This document shows positions 9,072 to 16,724 of a stretch of 53,547 nucleotides of DNA, one piece after another. Both the position numbers and the translations under genes were made by a program. Every line of letters begins with the position of its first letter. Positions within the stretch are counted from its first letter, which is position 1. The notes below the pieces were generated by a model. That model searched no databases and had not been told where the DNA came from. It saw nothing but the letters and a program-made list of their open reading frames with translations. This stretch comes from Actinomyces denticolens (GTDB lineage Bacteria > Actinomycetota > Actinomycetes > Actinomycetales > Actinomycetaceae), in contig NZ_MVIW01000022.1 in the NCBI RefSeq assembly GCF_002072185.1, forward strand, positions 1-53,547, written 5' to 3'.

Positions 9072-9953
9072 TCAGGCCAGGCCGAAGCCCTGTTGCTCGG
9101 CGGCCCCGCGCATCTTGTCGCGGCCGTCCATGTACATGCGGCTCGAGGCACGAACCACCGCCTCGCGCCAGGTCCGCCCGTCCAGTCCCTGGGAGGCGCG
9201 GAAGGCGGCATATGCCTCCTCGTATGCGGGGAGCCAGGACTCCAGCGCCGGTGCGGGGTCGAGATTGCGTCGCACGACCACCGCCTGGGCCGGACGGGGG
9301 CGGACCCCGCCGGCCCGCGCGGGGTCGGGGTGCCCGACGGCCATGCCGACCACCACGTAGGAGTGGCGGGGGAGGGCGAGCAGCTCGCACAGCGCGGCCT
9401 CCAGATTGCGCATCGAGCCCAGGTAGCACGCGCCCAGGCCCATGGACTCCGCCGCGACCACCGCGTTCTGCGCCGCCATGGCGGTGTCGATGGAGACGGT
9501 GAGGAAGGAATCGAGGTAGTCCAGGCTGTCGGTGCCGGCACCGACGGAGGCCATGATCTCCTCGTTGCGGGAGGCGTCGGCCACCCACAGCAGGACGGCG
9601 GGGGCCTGCCGGATGAACGCGAAGTTCTCCGACTGGTTGGGGGAGTCGGCCAGGTCCATGATCCGGTCGCGCAGTGCGGCGTCGTCGACGACGATGACGC
9701 TCCACAGGTGCAGGTTGGAGGAGGTGGGCGCGGACTGCGCGGCGGCGATGATCGTGGCCAGCTGGCGCTCGGTGACGGGCTCGGGGGTGAAGGCCCGCAC
9801 GGAGCGGTGCGCCAGCATCGTGTCGACGGCGGGGGTCCACTCCAGGTCCGCGGGGCGGGGCTGGGCGCCGTAGCGGTCGGAGAGGTACTGGGCGCGGCGG
9901 GCGGCATCGCCCGGGGAGTCGGTGGCAGGGGAAGGGCGGGCGTCATCACTCAT
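9072..9953 (-). CDS. Nitroreductase family protein (FMN-dependent)
   Basis: 293 residues. Motifs are those of the NfsA/NADPH-dependent oxidoreductase branch: HRSVRAFTPEPV near the N terminus (FMN-phosphate contacts), SAPTSSNLHLWSV, and ESMGLGACYLGSMRN. It reduces nitro or quinone substrates with NAD(P)H. Start is the ATG giving MSDDARP: a CAGCAT hexamer lies 6 nt upstream and the earlier reading frame runs through the repeat region. It is convergent with the DoxX gene. A second family member lies at 32433-33290. Confidence 0.9.
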   Translation of the reverse strand: MSDDARPSPATDSPGDAARRAQYLSDRYGAQPRPADLEWTPAVDTMLAHRSVRAFTPEPVTERQLATIIAAAQSAPTSSNLHLWSVIVVDDAALRDRIMDLADSPNQSENFAFIRQAPAVLLWVADASRNEEIMASVGAGTDSLDYLDSFLTVSIDTAMAAQNAVVAAESMGLGACYLGSMRNLEAALCELLALPRHSYVVVGMAVGHPDPARAGGVRPRPAQAVVVRRNLDPAPALESWLPAYEEAYAAFRASQGLDGRTWREAVVRASSRMYMDGRDKMRGAAEQQGFGLA

Positions 9954-9959
9954 GCGCCC

Positions 9960-9965
9960 ATGCTG
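9960..9965 (-). promoter_or_regulatory. -10 element of nitroreductase gene (leaderless, weak)
   Basis: CAGCAT on the minus strand, 6 nt before the ATG. It is one of the weaker matches to YAnnnT. Confidence 0.45.
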
Positions 9966-10013
9966 CCAGGGAAGCGCCGGGAGGGGAGCATCATCGTCTG
10001 GTTTCCGCCGTGT

Positions 10014-10097
10014 GCCGGGGTTGTGGACGTGCCCGGGGGTTGTGGACGCACCCCGGGGGCACGTTGGCAACCCCGCCGCACGTCCACAACCCCGGGG
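10014..10097. repeat. Cluster of GGGGTTGTGGACGTGC repeats in both orientations
   Basis: Copies sit at about 10016-10032 and 10034-10049 on the plus strand and about 10080-10096 on the minus strand, with a degenerate fourth copy near 10053-10074 on the minus strand. The outer copies can pair over about 17 bp. Each good copy contains the complement of GTCCACAA, resembling an actinobacterial DnaA box (TTGTCCACA) with one or two mismatches. The cluster lies upstream of the nitroreductase promoter and at the left edge of the accessory island. Confidence 0.6.
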
Positions 10098-10179
10098 CAC
10101 GTTCTCGATGGTCCCAGGGATGCATCGCGGTAGGTGCGACGCCCGGCAGGCCTCGCCGCGCTGGTCTGGGCCCACTCCA

Positions 10180-10690
10180 GTGGCGCAAGAGGAGCACCCG
10201 GGCGAGCTGATCCACGTCGAGATCAACAAGCTCGGCTGCATCCCCGCCGGCCAGGGCCGGAGGCCCCGTGGACGATCACTCGCGCCTGGCCTACAGCCAG
10301 GTGGTCCTTGACGATGAGCGCGGTTCCACCGTCGCGGCTCTCATATCGTGGGTGATCGCCTTCTTTGGGTGCAGCGCCATCACCGTTGAAGCGGAGATGA
10401 CCGACAACGGCGCCTGGTAGCGGTCGCGTGTATGCAACCAAGTCCTGGCCGACGCTGGTGTCAAACAGCGTCTCACATGGCCTTACCGGACCCCGTGGAC
10501 GGTAAGGACTGAGGGTGCAACTGCGCTTTGGCCTCCGAGGAGACCTACAATACAACCTGCACCAGCGAGCCTCGACGCGAACCCTCCTACAGCCAGTGGC
10601 TCCACTTCTGCAATCGCCACCGACCACCACGCCGCCCTCGATAGACAAACCCCACCAGCGGCGTTCGCAACATCCCAATGAAATGCATCT
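10180..10690 (+). pseudogene. Decayed IS481-family transposase
   Basis: A broken DDE transposase read in several frames. From 10204 the frame gives ELIHVEINKLGCIPAG, the segment before the catalytic core of IS481 transposases. After a shift near 10268 comes VDDHSRLAYSQVVLDDERG, then MTDNGAW and a stop near 10420, which together carry the first two catalytic Asp regions. Further shifts lead to a C-terminal LHFCNRHRPP (the YNHHRPH-like end of the family). The N-terminal helix-turn-helix and the terminal inverted repeats are not recognisable. It is a non-functional remnant marking past insertion at the island edge. Confidence 0.8.
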
Positions 10691-10851
10691 AACCATCGGA
10701 AGCATCTCGTCGTGGAGGGCTTTCGCTGGCCGGGAGGTGCTTTCAAGAGCTTCGGGGTGCTCGAGGCGTCTCCGAGAGGCGTCTGCTCCCGAGTGAAATC
10801 ACTTCTGCGTGAATCAGTATTTCCTCGTATGCGCGATGCTTCGAGCTGGAC
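10691..10851. other. Gap between IS481 remnant and GHKL-HEPN gene
   Basis: No gene is seen. It is less GC-rich than the flanks and has two GAGGCGTCT-like copies near 10760-10785. No clear terminator is visible. Confidence 0.4.
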
Positions 10852-12492
10852 TTATTCGCGAGTTTCCGCGCCGTCCAAGCGCCTCATGAGATAAGAGAGG
10901 ATGCTCAGGGCGTCAAGGCAGTCCTCGTATGTGAGGGCGCCGGTCCTGAGCAGTTCTGCCTGCTCCTCGTGATCGATGGTGTTCCGGAAGGCGCTGAGGA
11001 TACCGAGTGAGAGATTCTGTTGGCCCCGGTCGATGTTGTCGGCGGTCTGATCGGTGAAGCTGCCGTGTTTCATGTGACGGGAGAAGACTGAGAGCGGCCC
11101 GTCCTTCCCGAATGACTTGGAAAGGGTTCGATACGGGTCGTCCCGCGGAATTCCGGACTTCGTCGCTGTTGCGCCGACGTATCTCTTCACGGCTTCGTCG
11201 ACCGCATGAAAGTAGTCCTCCCGCTCGTAGAAGACGCGCGCTGCGTCCTGGATCTCAGGGTGCAGCCTGCGCCAGACCATCTCGGCGTAGGGGGGAGCGA
11301 GCCCCTCGAGGTCCTTCAGGATTCGGCCCTCTGCTGAGGAAGGGATGTCCAGGTCCTCTGACGTGATGTCCTCGATGACCCTCTGGAGCGCCTCCCTGTC
11401 CTTCGGTGAGCGGATCGTGCCAACCCACGCGTCGACTGGGCGTGTGAGCGTCATACTGCGCTGACGCTCGCGCAGCTCGCGGCGGCGCCCGCTCCATTCT
11501 CGTCCAATGCGCTTCAGAAGGATGGTCAGAGACGCGCGCAACTGCTCAGTGGTGTCATGATCCCATACCAAAGCGCGCCTGTCGGTTGCGATGACGTCCT
11601 CGTCTAGGGTGTCAATGAAATCCACGTCGAGGTATCCGGTGAGATATGAATATGCGTGGCTCGATTCGGCGCTGCCGAAGAACTCGGGCTCGTTGACCAT
11701 ACGTCCGTCGGCGTAGAGCGTGATGCCTCGCATCGCGCTTCGGAGCGGTTTCTCGGAGGATATGATGGTGCCCGTTACACCGTGTGAAGCGAGAAAGTCA
11801 TCGGCGACCGTGAAGTGAGCGGGGAAGGTCCACGTGAACTCGGTGTCAACGGTTGACATCCGGAGGCTGCTGTTGACGTCGATAGCAGCCCCGCTTGCAG
11901 GGATGATCTGTAGCCGAAAGTCACGATCTGCGTAGTTGAAGAGTCTTGCGAGGCTGGAGGCCAGGGATTTCGGATCAATTCTCGTTTTCCTTCGCAACGA
12001 CGTCAACGTCACAGTCGTTCCATGGGACGTGCTGTCGGTGACGCCGACCTCCTCGGCGGGGTGGTACTCGCCTTCAGTCTCCATGAGATCGTCGTATGAC
12101 ATGGTCACTCGCGTCACCTGCGGAGACCCGGCCCGGGTTGTCTCCAGTGAGACCACCCGTCCGATACCGAACAGGGAGAGTTTTCCGAGTCCCTTCTTGC
12201 CGGAGACCCGTCGCCTGCCGCTCTCGGTGAATGCCGCGGTTTCGGTTCGGCGTCTGTTGCGGCCGATGTGGAGATACTTCTCGGCGACATCCTCCCGAGA
12301 CATTCCGTGGCCGTCGTCGAAGACGGCGACTGATGCGTCGGCCCCGATCCGCACCTCGACGCGCGTCGCGTCAGCGTCGTAGGCGTTGGCGACGAGCTCG
12401 GCGATGGCGTTCGGCAGGTGGGAGTACATGCGCGCACCAAGATGGTCGACGGTCTGCGGGTCGAACCGCAGGGTCAGCGGGGCCTCGACCAT
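10852..12492 (-). CDS. GHKL (Hsp90/MutL/MORC-like) ATPase with C-terminal Ymh/HEPN domain
   Basis: 546 residues. The N-terminal GHKL ATPase is complete: N-box AIAELVANAYDADA (about 29-42), G1 DDGHGM (58-63) and lid GKKGLGKLSLFGIG (about 98-111). A middle S5-like region follows. The C-terminal 120 residues resemble the Hypoth_ymh (TIGR02391/PF09509) family, with LHPEIQDAARVFY and then FRNTIDHEEQ, which gives the HEPN RNase motif RxxxxH at R503 and H508. Start ATG has a strong AGGAGG site. It lies 165 bp downstream of the cytosine methylase gene on the same strand. I infer an ATP-gated effector of the defence island, possibly an RNase. Composition is less GC-biased than in housekeeping genes. 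Confidence 0.88.
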   Translation of the reverse strand: MVEAPLTLRFDPQTVDHLGARMYSHLPNAIAELVANAYDADATRVEVRIGADASVAVFDDGHGMSREDVAEKYLHIGRNRRRTETAAFTESGRRRVSGKKGLGKLSLFGIGRVVSLETTRAGSPQVTRVTMSYDDLMETEGEYHPAEEVGVTDSTSHGTTVTLTSLRRKTRIDPKSLASSLARLFNYADRDFRLQIIPASGAAIDVNSSLRMSTVDTEFTWTFPAHFTVADDFLASHGVTGTIISSEKPLRSAMRGITLYADGRMVNEPEFFGSAESSHAYSYLTGYLDVDFIDTLDEDVIATDRRALVWDHDTTEQLRASLTILLKRIGREWSGRRRELRERQRSMTLTRPVDAWVGTIRSPKDREALQRVIEDITSEDLDIPSSAEGRILKDLEGLAPPYAEMVWRRLHPEIQDAARVFYEREDYFHAVDEAVKRYVGATATKSGIPRDDPYRTLSKSFGKDGPLSVFSRHMKHGSFTDQTADNIDRGQQNLSLGILSAFRNTIDHEEQAELLRTGALTYEDCLDALSILSYLMRRLDGAETRE

Positions 12493-12657
12493 GTTCCTCC
12501 TCGGTGCGTGCGGTATGTTCAGGCGTCGCGTGGTGGATGACGTATGCGCATCACGGATCGTAACGCAGGAAGTTGGCGAGCGCGCCCGGAGGAGGCGCTG
12601 TCGCGATTGGGATGCGCTGTTCGGTGGTTGTTCGTCGCGCTTAAGAGGTACTCACGG
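12493..12657. other. Gap between cytosine methylase and GHKL-HEPN genes
   Basis: No gene is seen. On the minus strand a TACGAT hexamer at 12557-12562 could serve as a -10 for the GHKL-HEPN gene with a leader of about 58 nt, which would allow separate control from the methylase. The Shine-Dalgarno AGGAGG is close to the ATG. Confidence 0.4.
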
Positions 12658-13752
12658 TCAGAACTTGTCGAGGATCTGCCGGGCGACGGCGGCGCCCAGG
12701 GGGATGGGTACGGCGTTGCCGATCTGGCGGGCGATGGCGGTGCGCGAGCCGATGAAGCGGTGCGTCTCCGGGAAGCCCTGGAGGAGGGCCGCCTCGTAGT
12801 GGGTGATGGCGCGGTTCTCGATGGGGTGCAGGTATCGCCCCTTCTCCGGCTTGAAGAACTCCGTGCGGATGGTCACGGACGGCCTGTCCCAATGCAGGCG
12901 ACCCATGACGTCCATTGATCCGGTGGTGTGCTTGCGCCAGCAGGGCGCCTTGAGGTCATCCGGAAGGTTGGTCCGATTACCACCCTCGGGGATCGCCTTG
13001 AAGCGGTCCAGGGATTTGTCATCGTAGGTCCGCGAGACGTGCAGTTCCCGCCGCGAGAACGCCCCGGGAACATCCCGCGAGCCCACTCGCGTGCGGACCT
13101 CGCTGAAGCGCGCGTCCATATCGGGCTCCGCGGGCACACCCAGCAGCGCTTCGCGCACCGTTCTGTAGAGGGGGAGCCCGTCGGCCCCGTCCGGGCTGTG
13201 CGTGGGAGTCGGGAAGGCGGGGGCCGGTAGGTCCCGGTGGTGCCCGATGAGGACCGCGCGCTTGCGCGACTGCGGGGCGCCGTAGTCGGCGGAGTTGAGG
13301 ACGCGCAACTCGAAGGAGTAGTCCTCCAGGAACCCTCTGGGCTCCGTGGCGGCCTTGAAATCCCGGTATTGGGGGGACTTGCCGAAGGCCGGCACGTTCT
13401 CCACGACGAAGTACTTGGGCCCGGTCGCTACGAGGGTTGCCGCGTACTGCTCCCACAGCCGGTTGCGTGCATCCTCGGCGTCCCGCTTGCCCAGCGTGCT
13501 GAAGCCCTGGCACGGCGGCCCGCCGACGACGACGTCGATCCCGTCCGGCACCGCGCCGGCGGCCAGCCACTCCTGGATGGGGCCGGCGTAGACGTCCGTG
13601 CTCGGGAAGGTCGCCTGGTAGGAGGCGGCGGCGTAGGGGTCCATCTCGACTGCGGTGACGCTGTGGAAGCGCGATGACGCTGCGTGGAACCCCGCAGTGA
13701 GGCCGCCCGCCCCGGCGAAGAGGTCGAGGACGCGGATCGTTCTGGAACCCAT
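12658..13752 (-). CDS. DNA (cytosine-5) methyltransferase
   Basis: 364 residues with the ordered motifs of C5 methylases: motif I DLFAGAGGLTAGF (10-22), motif IV GGPPCQGFS with catalytic Cys81, motif VI ENV (118-120), motif VIII QSRKRAVLIG, and motif X QIGNAVPIPLG near the C terminus. It transfers methyl groups from AdoMet to cytosine in a short target; the specificity region between motifs VIII and IX does not reveal the target. The start has TAGCCT ending 6 nt upstream. It is divergent from the DUF1156 methylase, sharing a 148-bp control region. A Vsr repair nuclease gene at the far end of the island fits cytosine-5 methylation. Confidence 0.95.
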   Translation of the reverse strand: MGSRTIRVLDLFAGAGGLTAGFHAASSRFHSVTAVEMDPYAAASYQATFPSTDVYAGPIQEWLAAGAVPDGIDVVVGGPPCQGFSTLGKRDAEDARNRLWEQYAATLVATGPKYFVVENVPAFGKSPQYRDFKAATEPRGFLEDYSFELRVLNSADYGAPQSRKRAVLIGHHRDLPAPAFPTPTHSPDGADGLPLYRTVREALLGVPAEPDMDARFSEVRTRVGSRDVPGAFSRRELHVSRTYDDKSLDRFKAIPEGGNRTNLPDDLKAPCWRKHTTGSMDVMGRLHWDRPSVTIRTEFFKPEKGRYLHPIENRAITHYEAALLQGFPETHRFIGSRTAIARQIGNAVPIPLGAAVARQILDKF

Positions 13753-13758
13753 GGGATC

Positions 13759-13764
13759 AGGCTA
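13759..13764 (-). promoter_or_regulatory. -10 element of cytosine methylase gene (leaderless)
   Basis: TAGCCT on the minus strand ending 6 nt before the ATG. It lies in the divergent control region 13753-13900; a TAGAGT at 13837-13842 is a weaker -10 candidate for the opposite operon. Confidence 0.65.
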
Positions 13765-13900
13765 GCCGGCGCCACCGTCACCAATCCGAGGCGCACCGGC
13801 GGACGTGAAACTGTGATTCGTGTCGGAGGCCCGCCGTAGAGTGGGCCCAGTTCGCGACCGTGAGGAATCCCCACCCTCCCAGCCCGATGGAAGGACGCCC

Positions 13901-16723
13901 GTGCCCAGGAAGCTCATCGAGGTGGCGCTGCCCCTCGACGCGATCAACGCCCAGTCCGCCCGGGAGAAGTCCATCCGCAAGGGGCACCCCTCCACCCTGC
14001 ACCTGTGGTGGTCGCGCAAGCCCACGGCCACGGCCCGTGCCGTGCTCTTCTCCCAGCTGGTGGACGACCCCTCCGAGCGCTACGAGGAGTTCCGGGAGGC
14101 TGCCCGCGCGGCCGGGGACGCGGAGCCCGACGCTGCCGCGGAGCGGGCCGTGGAGGCCGAGCGACGCCGCCTGTTCACCCTCATCACCCGCATGGTGGAT
14201 TGGGACAACCTCACCGACGAGCACCTCATGCGCGAGGTGAGGGCGGAGATCCGCCGCTCGACGGGCGGCGAGCTTCCCGCCGTGCTCGACCCCTTCGCCG
14301 GTGGCGGTTCCATCCCGCTGGAGGCCCAGCGGCTCGGACTGGAGGCCCGCGCGTCGGATCTCAACCCCGTGGCCGTCCTCATCAACAAGGCGCTCATCGA
14401 GATCCCGCCGCGCTTCGCAAGCCGCGCCCCGGTCTTCCCGGAGGCCGACGACGGCACGCGCACATGGCCCGGCGCGCACGGCCTGGCCGAGGACGTGCGC
14501 CGCTACGGGCAGTGGATGCGCGAGGAGGCCTGGAAGCGCATCGGCCACCTCTACCCGGCGGCCGAACTGCCCGACGGGACGACGGCGACCGTCATCGCCT
14601 GGATCTGGGCGCGCACGGTCACCTGCCCGAACCCCGCCTGCGGCATCGAGACCCCGCTCGTGTCCAAGTGGTGGCTCGGCAAGAAGAAGGGCAAGGAGGC
14701 GTACATCGTCCCCACGATCGTCGGTGACCATGTCGAGTACTCCATCGGCCACGACCCCGCGCAGGCGCCGTCTTCCGGGACTGTCGCTGGCGGCAAGGGA
14801 CGGTGTCTCGCATGCAGCACGCTGATCGACAACGCCTGCATCCGCAGCCAGGCGACGTCCCGAGGGCTCGGGCAGCGGCTCATCGCGATCGCCGCTGAGG
14901 GCGGTCGGCGCCGGGAGTACCTTGCGCCCACCGCGGCCCATGCTGATACTGCGCTGGGTATTCCGCGTCCGACCGACGTTCCGATGCAGGAGGTGCCGAA
15001 GCGGAACCATGACGTCGACAGGTTGCCGATGTACGGCATGCCGACCTGGAGCGACGCGTTCACCTCGCGGCAGCTGACGGCGCTGACGACGTTCTCGGAC
15101 CTCGTGGGGGAGGCGCGCGAGCGGGTGCTGCGCGACGCGCTCGCCAACGGCATGGAGGAGGGGGAGCGTCTCGAGGCCGGTGGTGCCGGAGCCGCAGCCT
15201 ACGCCGACGCCGTGGCTACGTACCTGGGGTTCGCTGTGTCCAGGCTTACCGACTACTCGTCAGCGTTGAACACATGGGCGAATAATCCTCAAATGGAGAT
15301 CCTGCGCAATGTGTTCGCCCGACAAGCACTTCCGATGGCTTGGGATTTCGCTGAAGGCAATCCCTTCGCTAGTTCTTCGGGGAGCCTGTCAATCATGATC
15401 AAAGCTGTTTCTGAGGCAGTGAGTCGCACGCCTGCGAACGCCGCATCGTCCGTTCTTCAGGCCGATGCATCATCGCGTGACTACGCGAGCGCCGTCATCT
15501 CCACCGACCCTCCGTACTACGACAACATCGGCTACTCGGACCTGTCGGACTTCTTCTACGTGTGGCTGCGCCGCTCCCTCAAGGGCATCCATCCGTCCCT
15601 CTTCTCCACCATGCTCGTGCCCAAGGCCGAGGAGCTCGTCGCCAACCCCTACCGGCACGGCGGCAAGGACGGGGCGAAAGACTTCTTCGAGGACGGCTTC
15701 CGCGCCGTCTTCGCCCGTGCCCGCCAGGGCGCGAACCCCGACTACCCGATGACGGTCTACTACGCCTTCAAGCAGTCCGAGACCACCGCCGACGGCCGCA
15801 CCTCCACGGGCTGGTCCACCATCCTCGAGGGCATGATCGGCGCCGGCTGGACCATCACCGCCACCTGGCCCATGCGCTCCGAGCGCGGCGGCCGCATGAC
15901 CGGCGTCGGCACCAACGCCCTCGCCTCCTCCATCGTCCTCGTCCTGCGCCCCCGCCCCGAGGACGCCCCCATGACCGACCGCCGCAGCCTCATGCGCGAG
16001 CTGCGCCGCACTCTCCCGGACGCGGTTGAGACCCTGCGCAGCGGCGGCATCGCCCCCGTCGACCTCGCCCAGGCGGCCATCGGACCCGGCATGAGCGTCT
16101 TCTCCCGCTACGCCCGCGTCATCGGACCCGACGGCACGAACATGACCGTCTCCGAGGCCCTCACCCACATCAACACTGTCCTCGACGAGGTCCTCAGCGA
16201 GCAGGAGGGCGACCTCGACGCCGACACCCGCTGGTGCCTCACCTGGTACGACGCCCACGGCTTCACCGAGGGCCCCTACGGGGAGGCCGAGACCCTCGCC
16301 TCCGCCCGAAACGCCTCCATCGACGCCCTCAAGCGATCCGGCGTCCTCAACGCCGGCGGCGGCCGCGTCAGCCTCATCGCACCCTGCGATCTGCCCGACG
16401 GCTACGACCCCCGCACCGACGACCGCATCTCCCACTGGGAGGTCGTCCTCCACCTCGCCCGCACCCTGAAGGCTCGCGGCATCGACGATGCCGGGAGGAT
16501 CCTCGCCGGAGCCTCGCACCGCGGCCTGGAGATGGACGTCCTCCAGCCCCTCGCCTACCGCCTCTACTCGCTCGCCGAGAGGCACGGCCGGACGGAGGAC
16601 GGCCTCCTGTTCAACGACCTGGGCGGCTCCTGGCCCGAGATCGCCGCAGCCGCCCGCACCGGAACAGGCGCCGGCAGCGACGCCCAGACCGCACTCGACC
16701 TCGACACCCTGAAGGACGACTGA
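13901..16723 (+). CDS. DUF1156 (COG1743) DNA methyltransferase with Zn-ribbon
   Basis: 940 residues. The N terminus is the DUF1156 signature (RKLIEVALPLDAIN, then GHPSTLHLWWSRKP). AdoMet-binding motif I DPFAGGGSIPLEA starts at 130, a CPNPACG/CLAC Zn-ribbon lies near 245-310, and the amino-methylase motif DPPY is at 536-539. The family is annotated as adenine-specific methylase; N4-cytosine cannot be excluded from DPPY alone. I chose GTG 13901 with GGAAGGA upstream because family members begin close to RKLIEVALP; GTG 13820 would add 27 residues. First gene of a six-gene defence operon, 1 bp from the next. The part between motif I and DPPY has clearly different codon use from its flanks. Confidence 0.9.
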   Translation: MPRKLIEVALPLDAINAQSAREKSIRKGHPSTLHLWWSRKPTATARAVLFSQLVDDPSERYEEFREAARAAGDAEPDAAAERAVEAERRRLFTLITRMVDWDNLTDEHLMREVRAEIRRSTGGELPAVLDPFAGGGSIPLEAQRLGLEARASDLNPVAVLINKALIEIPPRFASRAPVFPEADDGTRTWPGAHGLAEDVRRYGQWMREEAWKRIGHLYPAAELPDGTTATVIAWIWARTVTCPNPACGIETPLVSKWWLGKKKGKEAYIVPTIVGDHVEYSIGHDPAQAPSSGTVAGGKGRCLACSTLIDNACIRSQATSRGLGQRLIAIAAEGGRRREYLAPTAAHADTALGIPRPTDVPMQEVPKRNHDVDRLPMYGMPTWSDAFTSRQLTALTTFSDLVGEARERVLRDALANGMEEGERLEAGGAGAAAYADAVATYLGFAVSRLTDYSSALNTWANNPQMEILRNVFARQALPMAWDFAEGNPFASSSGSLSIMIKAVSEAVSRTPANAASSVLQADASSRDYASAVISTDPPYYDNIGYSDLSDFFYVWLRRSLKGIHPSLFSTMLVPKAEELVANPYRHGGKDGAKDFFEDGFRAVFARARQGANPDYPMTVYYAFKQSETTADGRTSTGWSTILEGMIGAGWTITATWPMRSERGGRMTGVGTNALASSIVLVLRPRPEDAPMTDRRSLMRELRRTLPDAVETLRSGGIAPVDLAQAAIGPGMSVFSRYARVIGPDGTNMTVSEALTHINTVLDEVLSEQEGDLDADTRWCLTWYDAHGFTEGPYGEAETLASARNASIDALKRSGVLNAGGGRVSLIAPCDLPDGYDPRTDDRISHWEVVLHLARTLKARGIDDAGRILAGASHRGLEMDVLQPLAYRLYSLAERHGRTEDGLLFNDLGGSWPEIAAAARTGTGAGSDAQTALDLDTLKDD

Positions 16724-16724
16724 C

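Noticed and set aside
10134-10705. Several short open frames as small genes
   Set aside because: They are frame fragments and antisense shadows of the decayed IS481 transposase, with stops and shifts within recognisable motifs.
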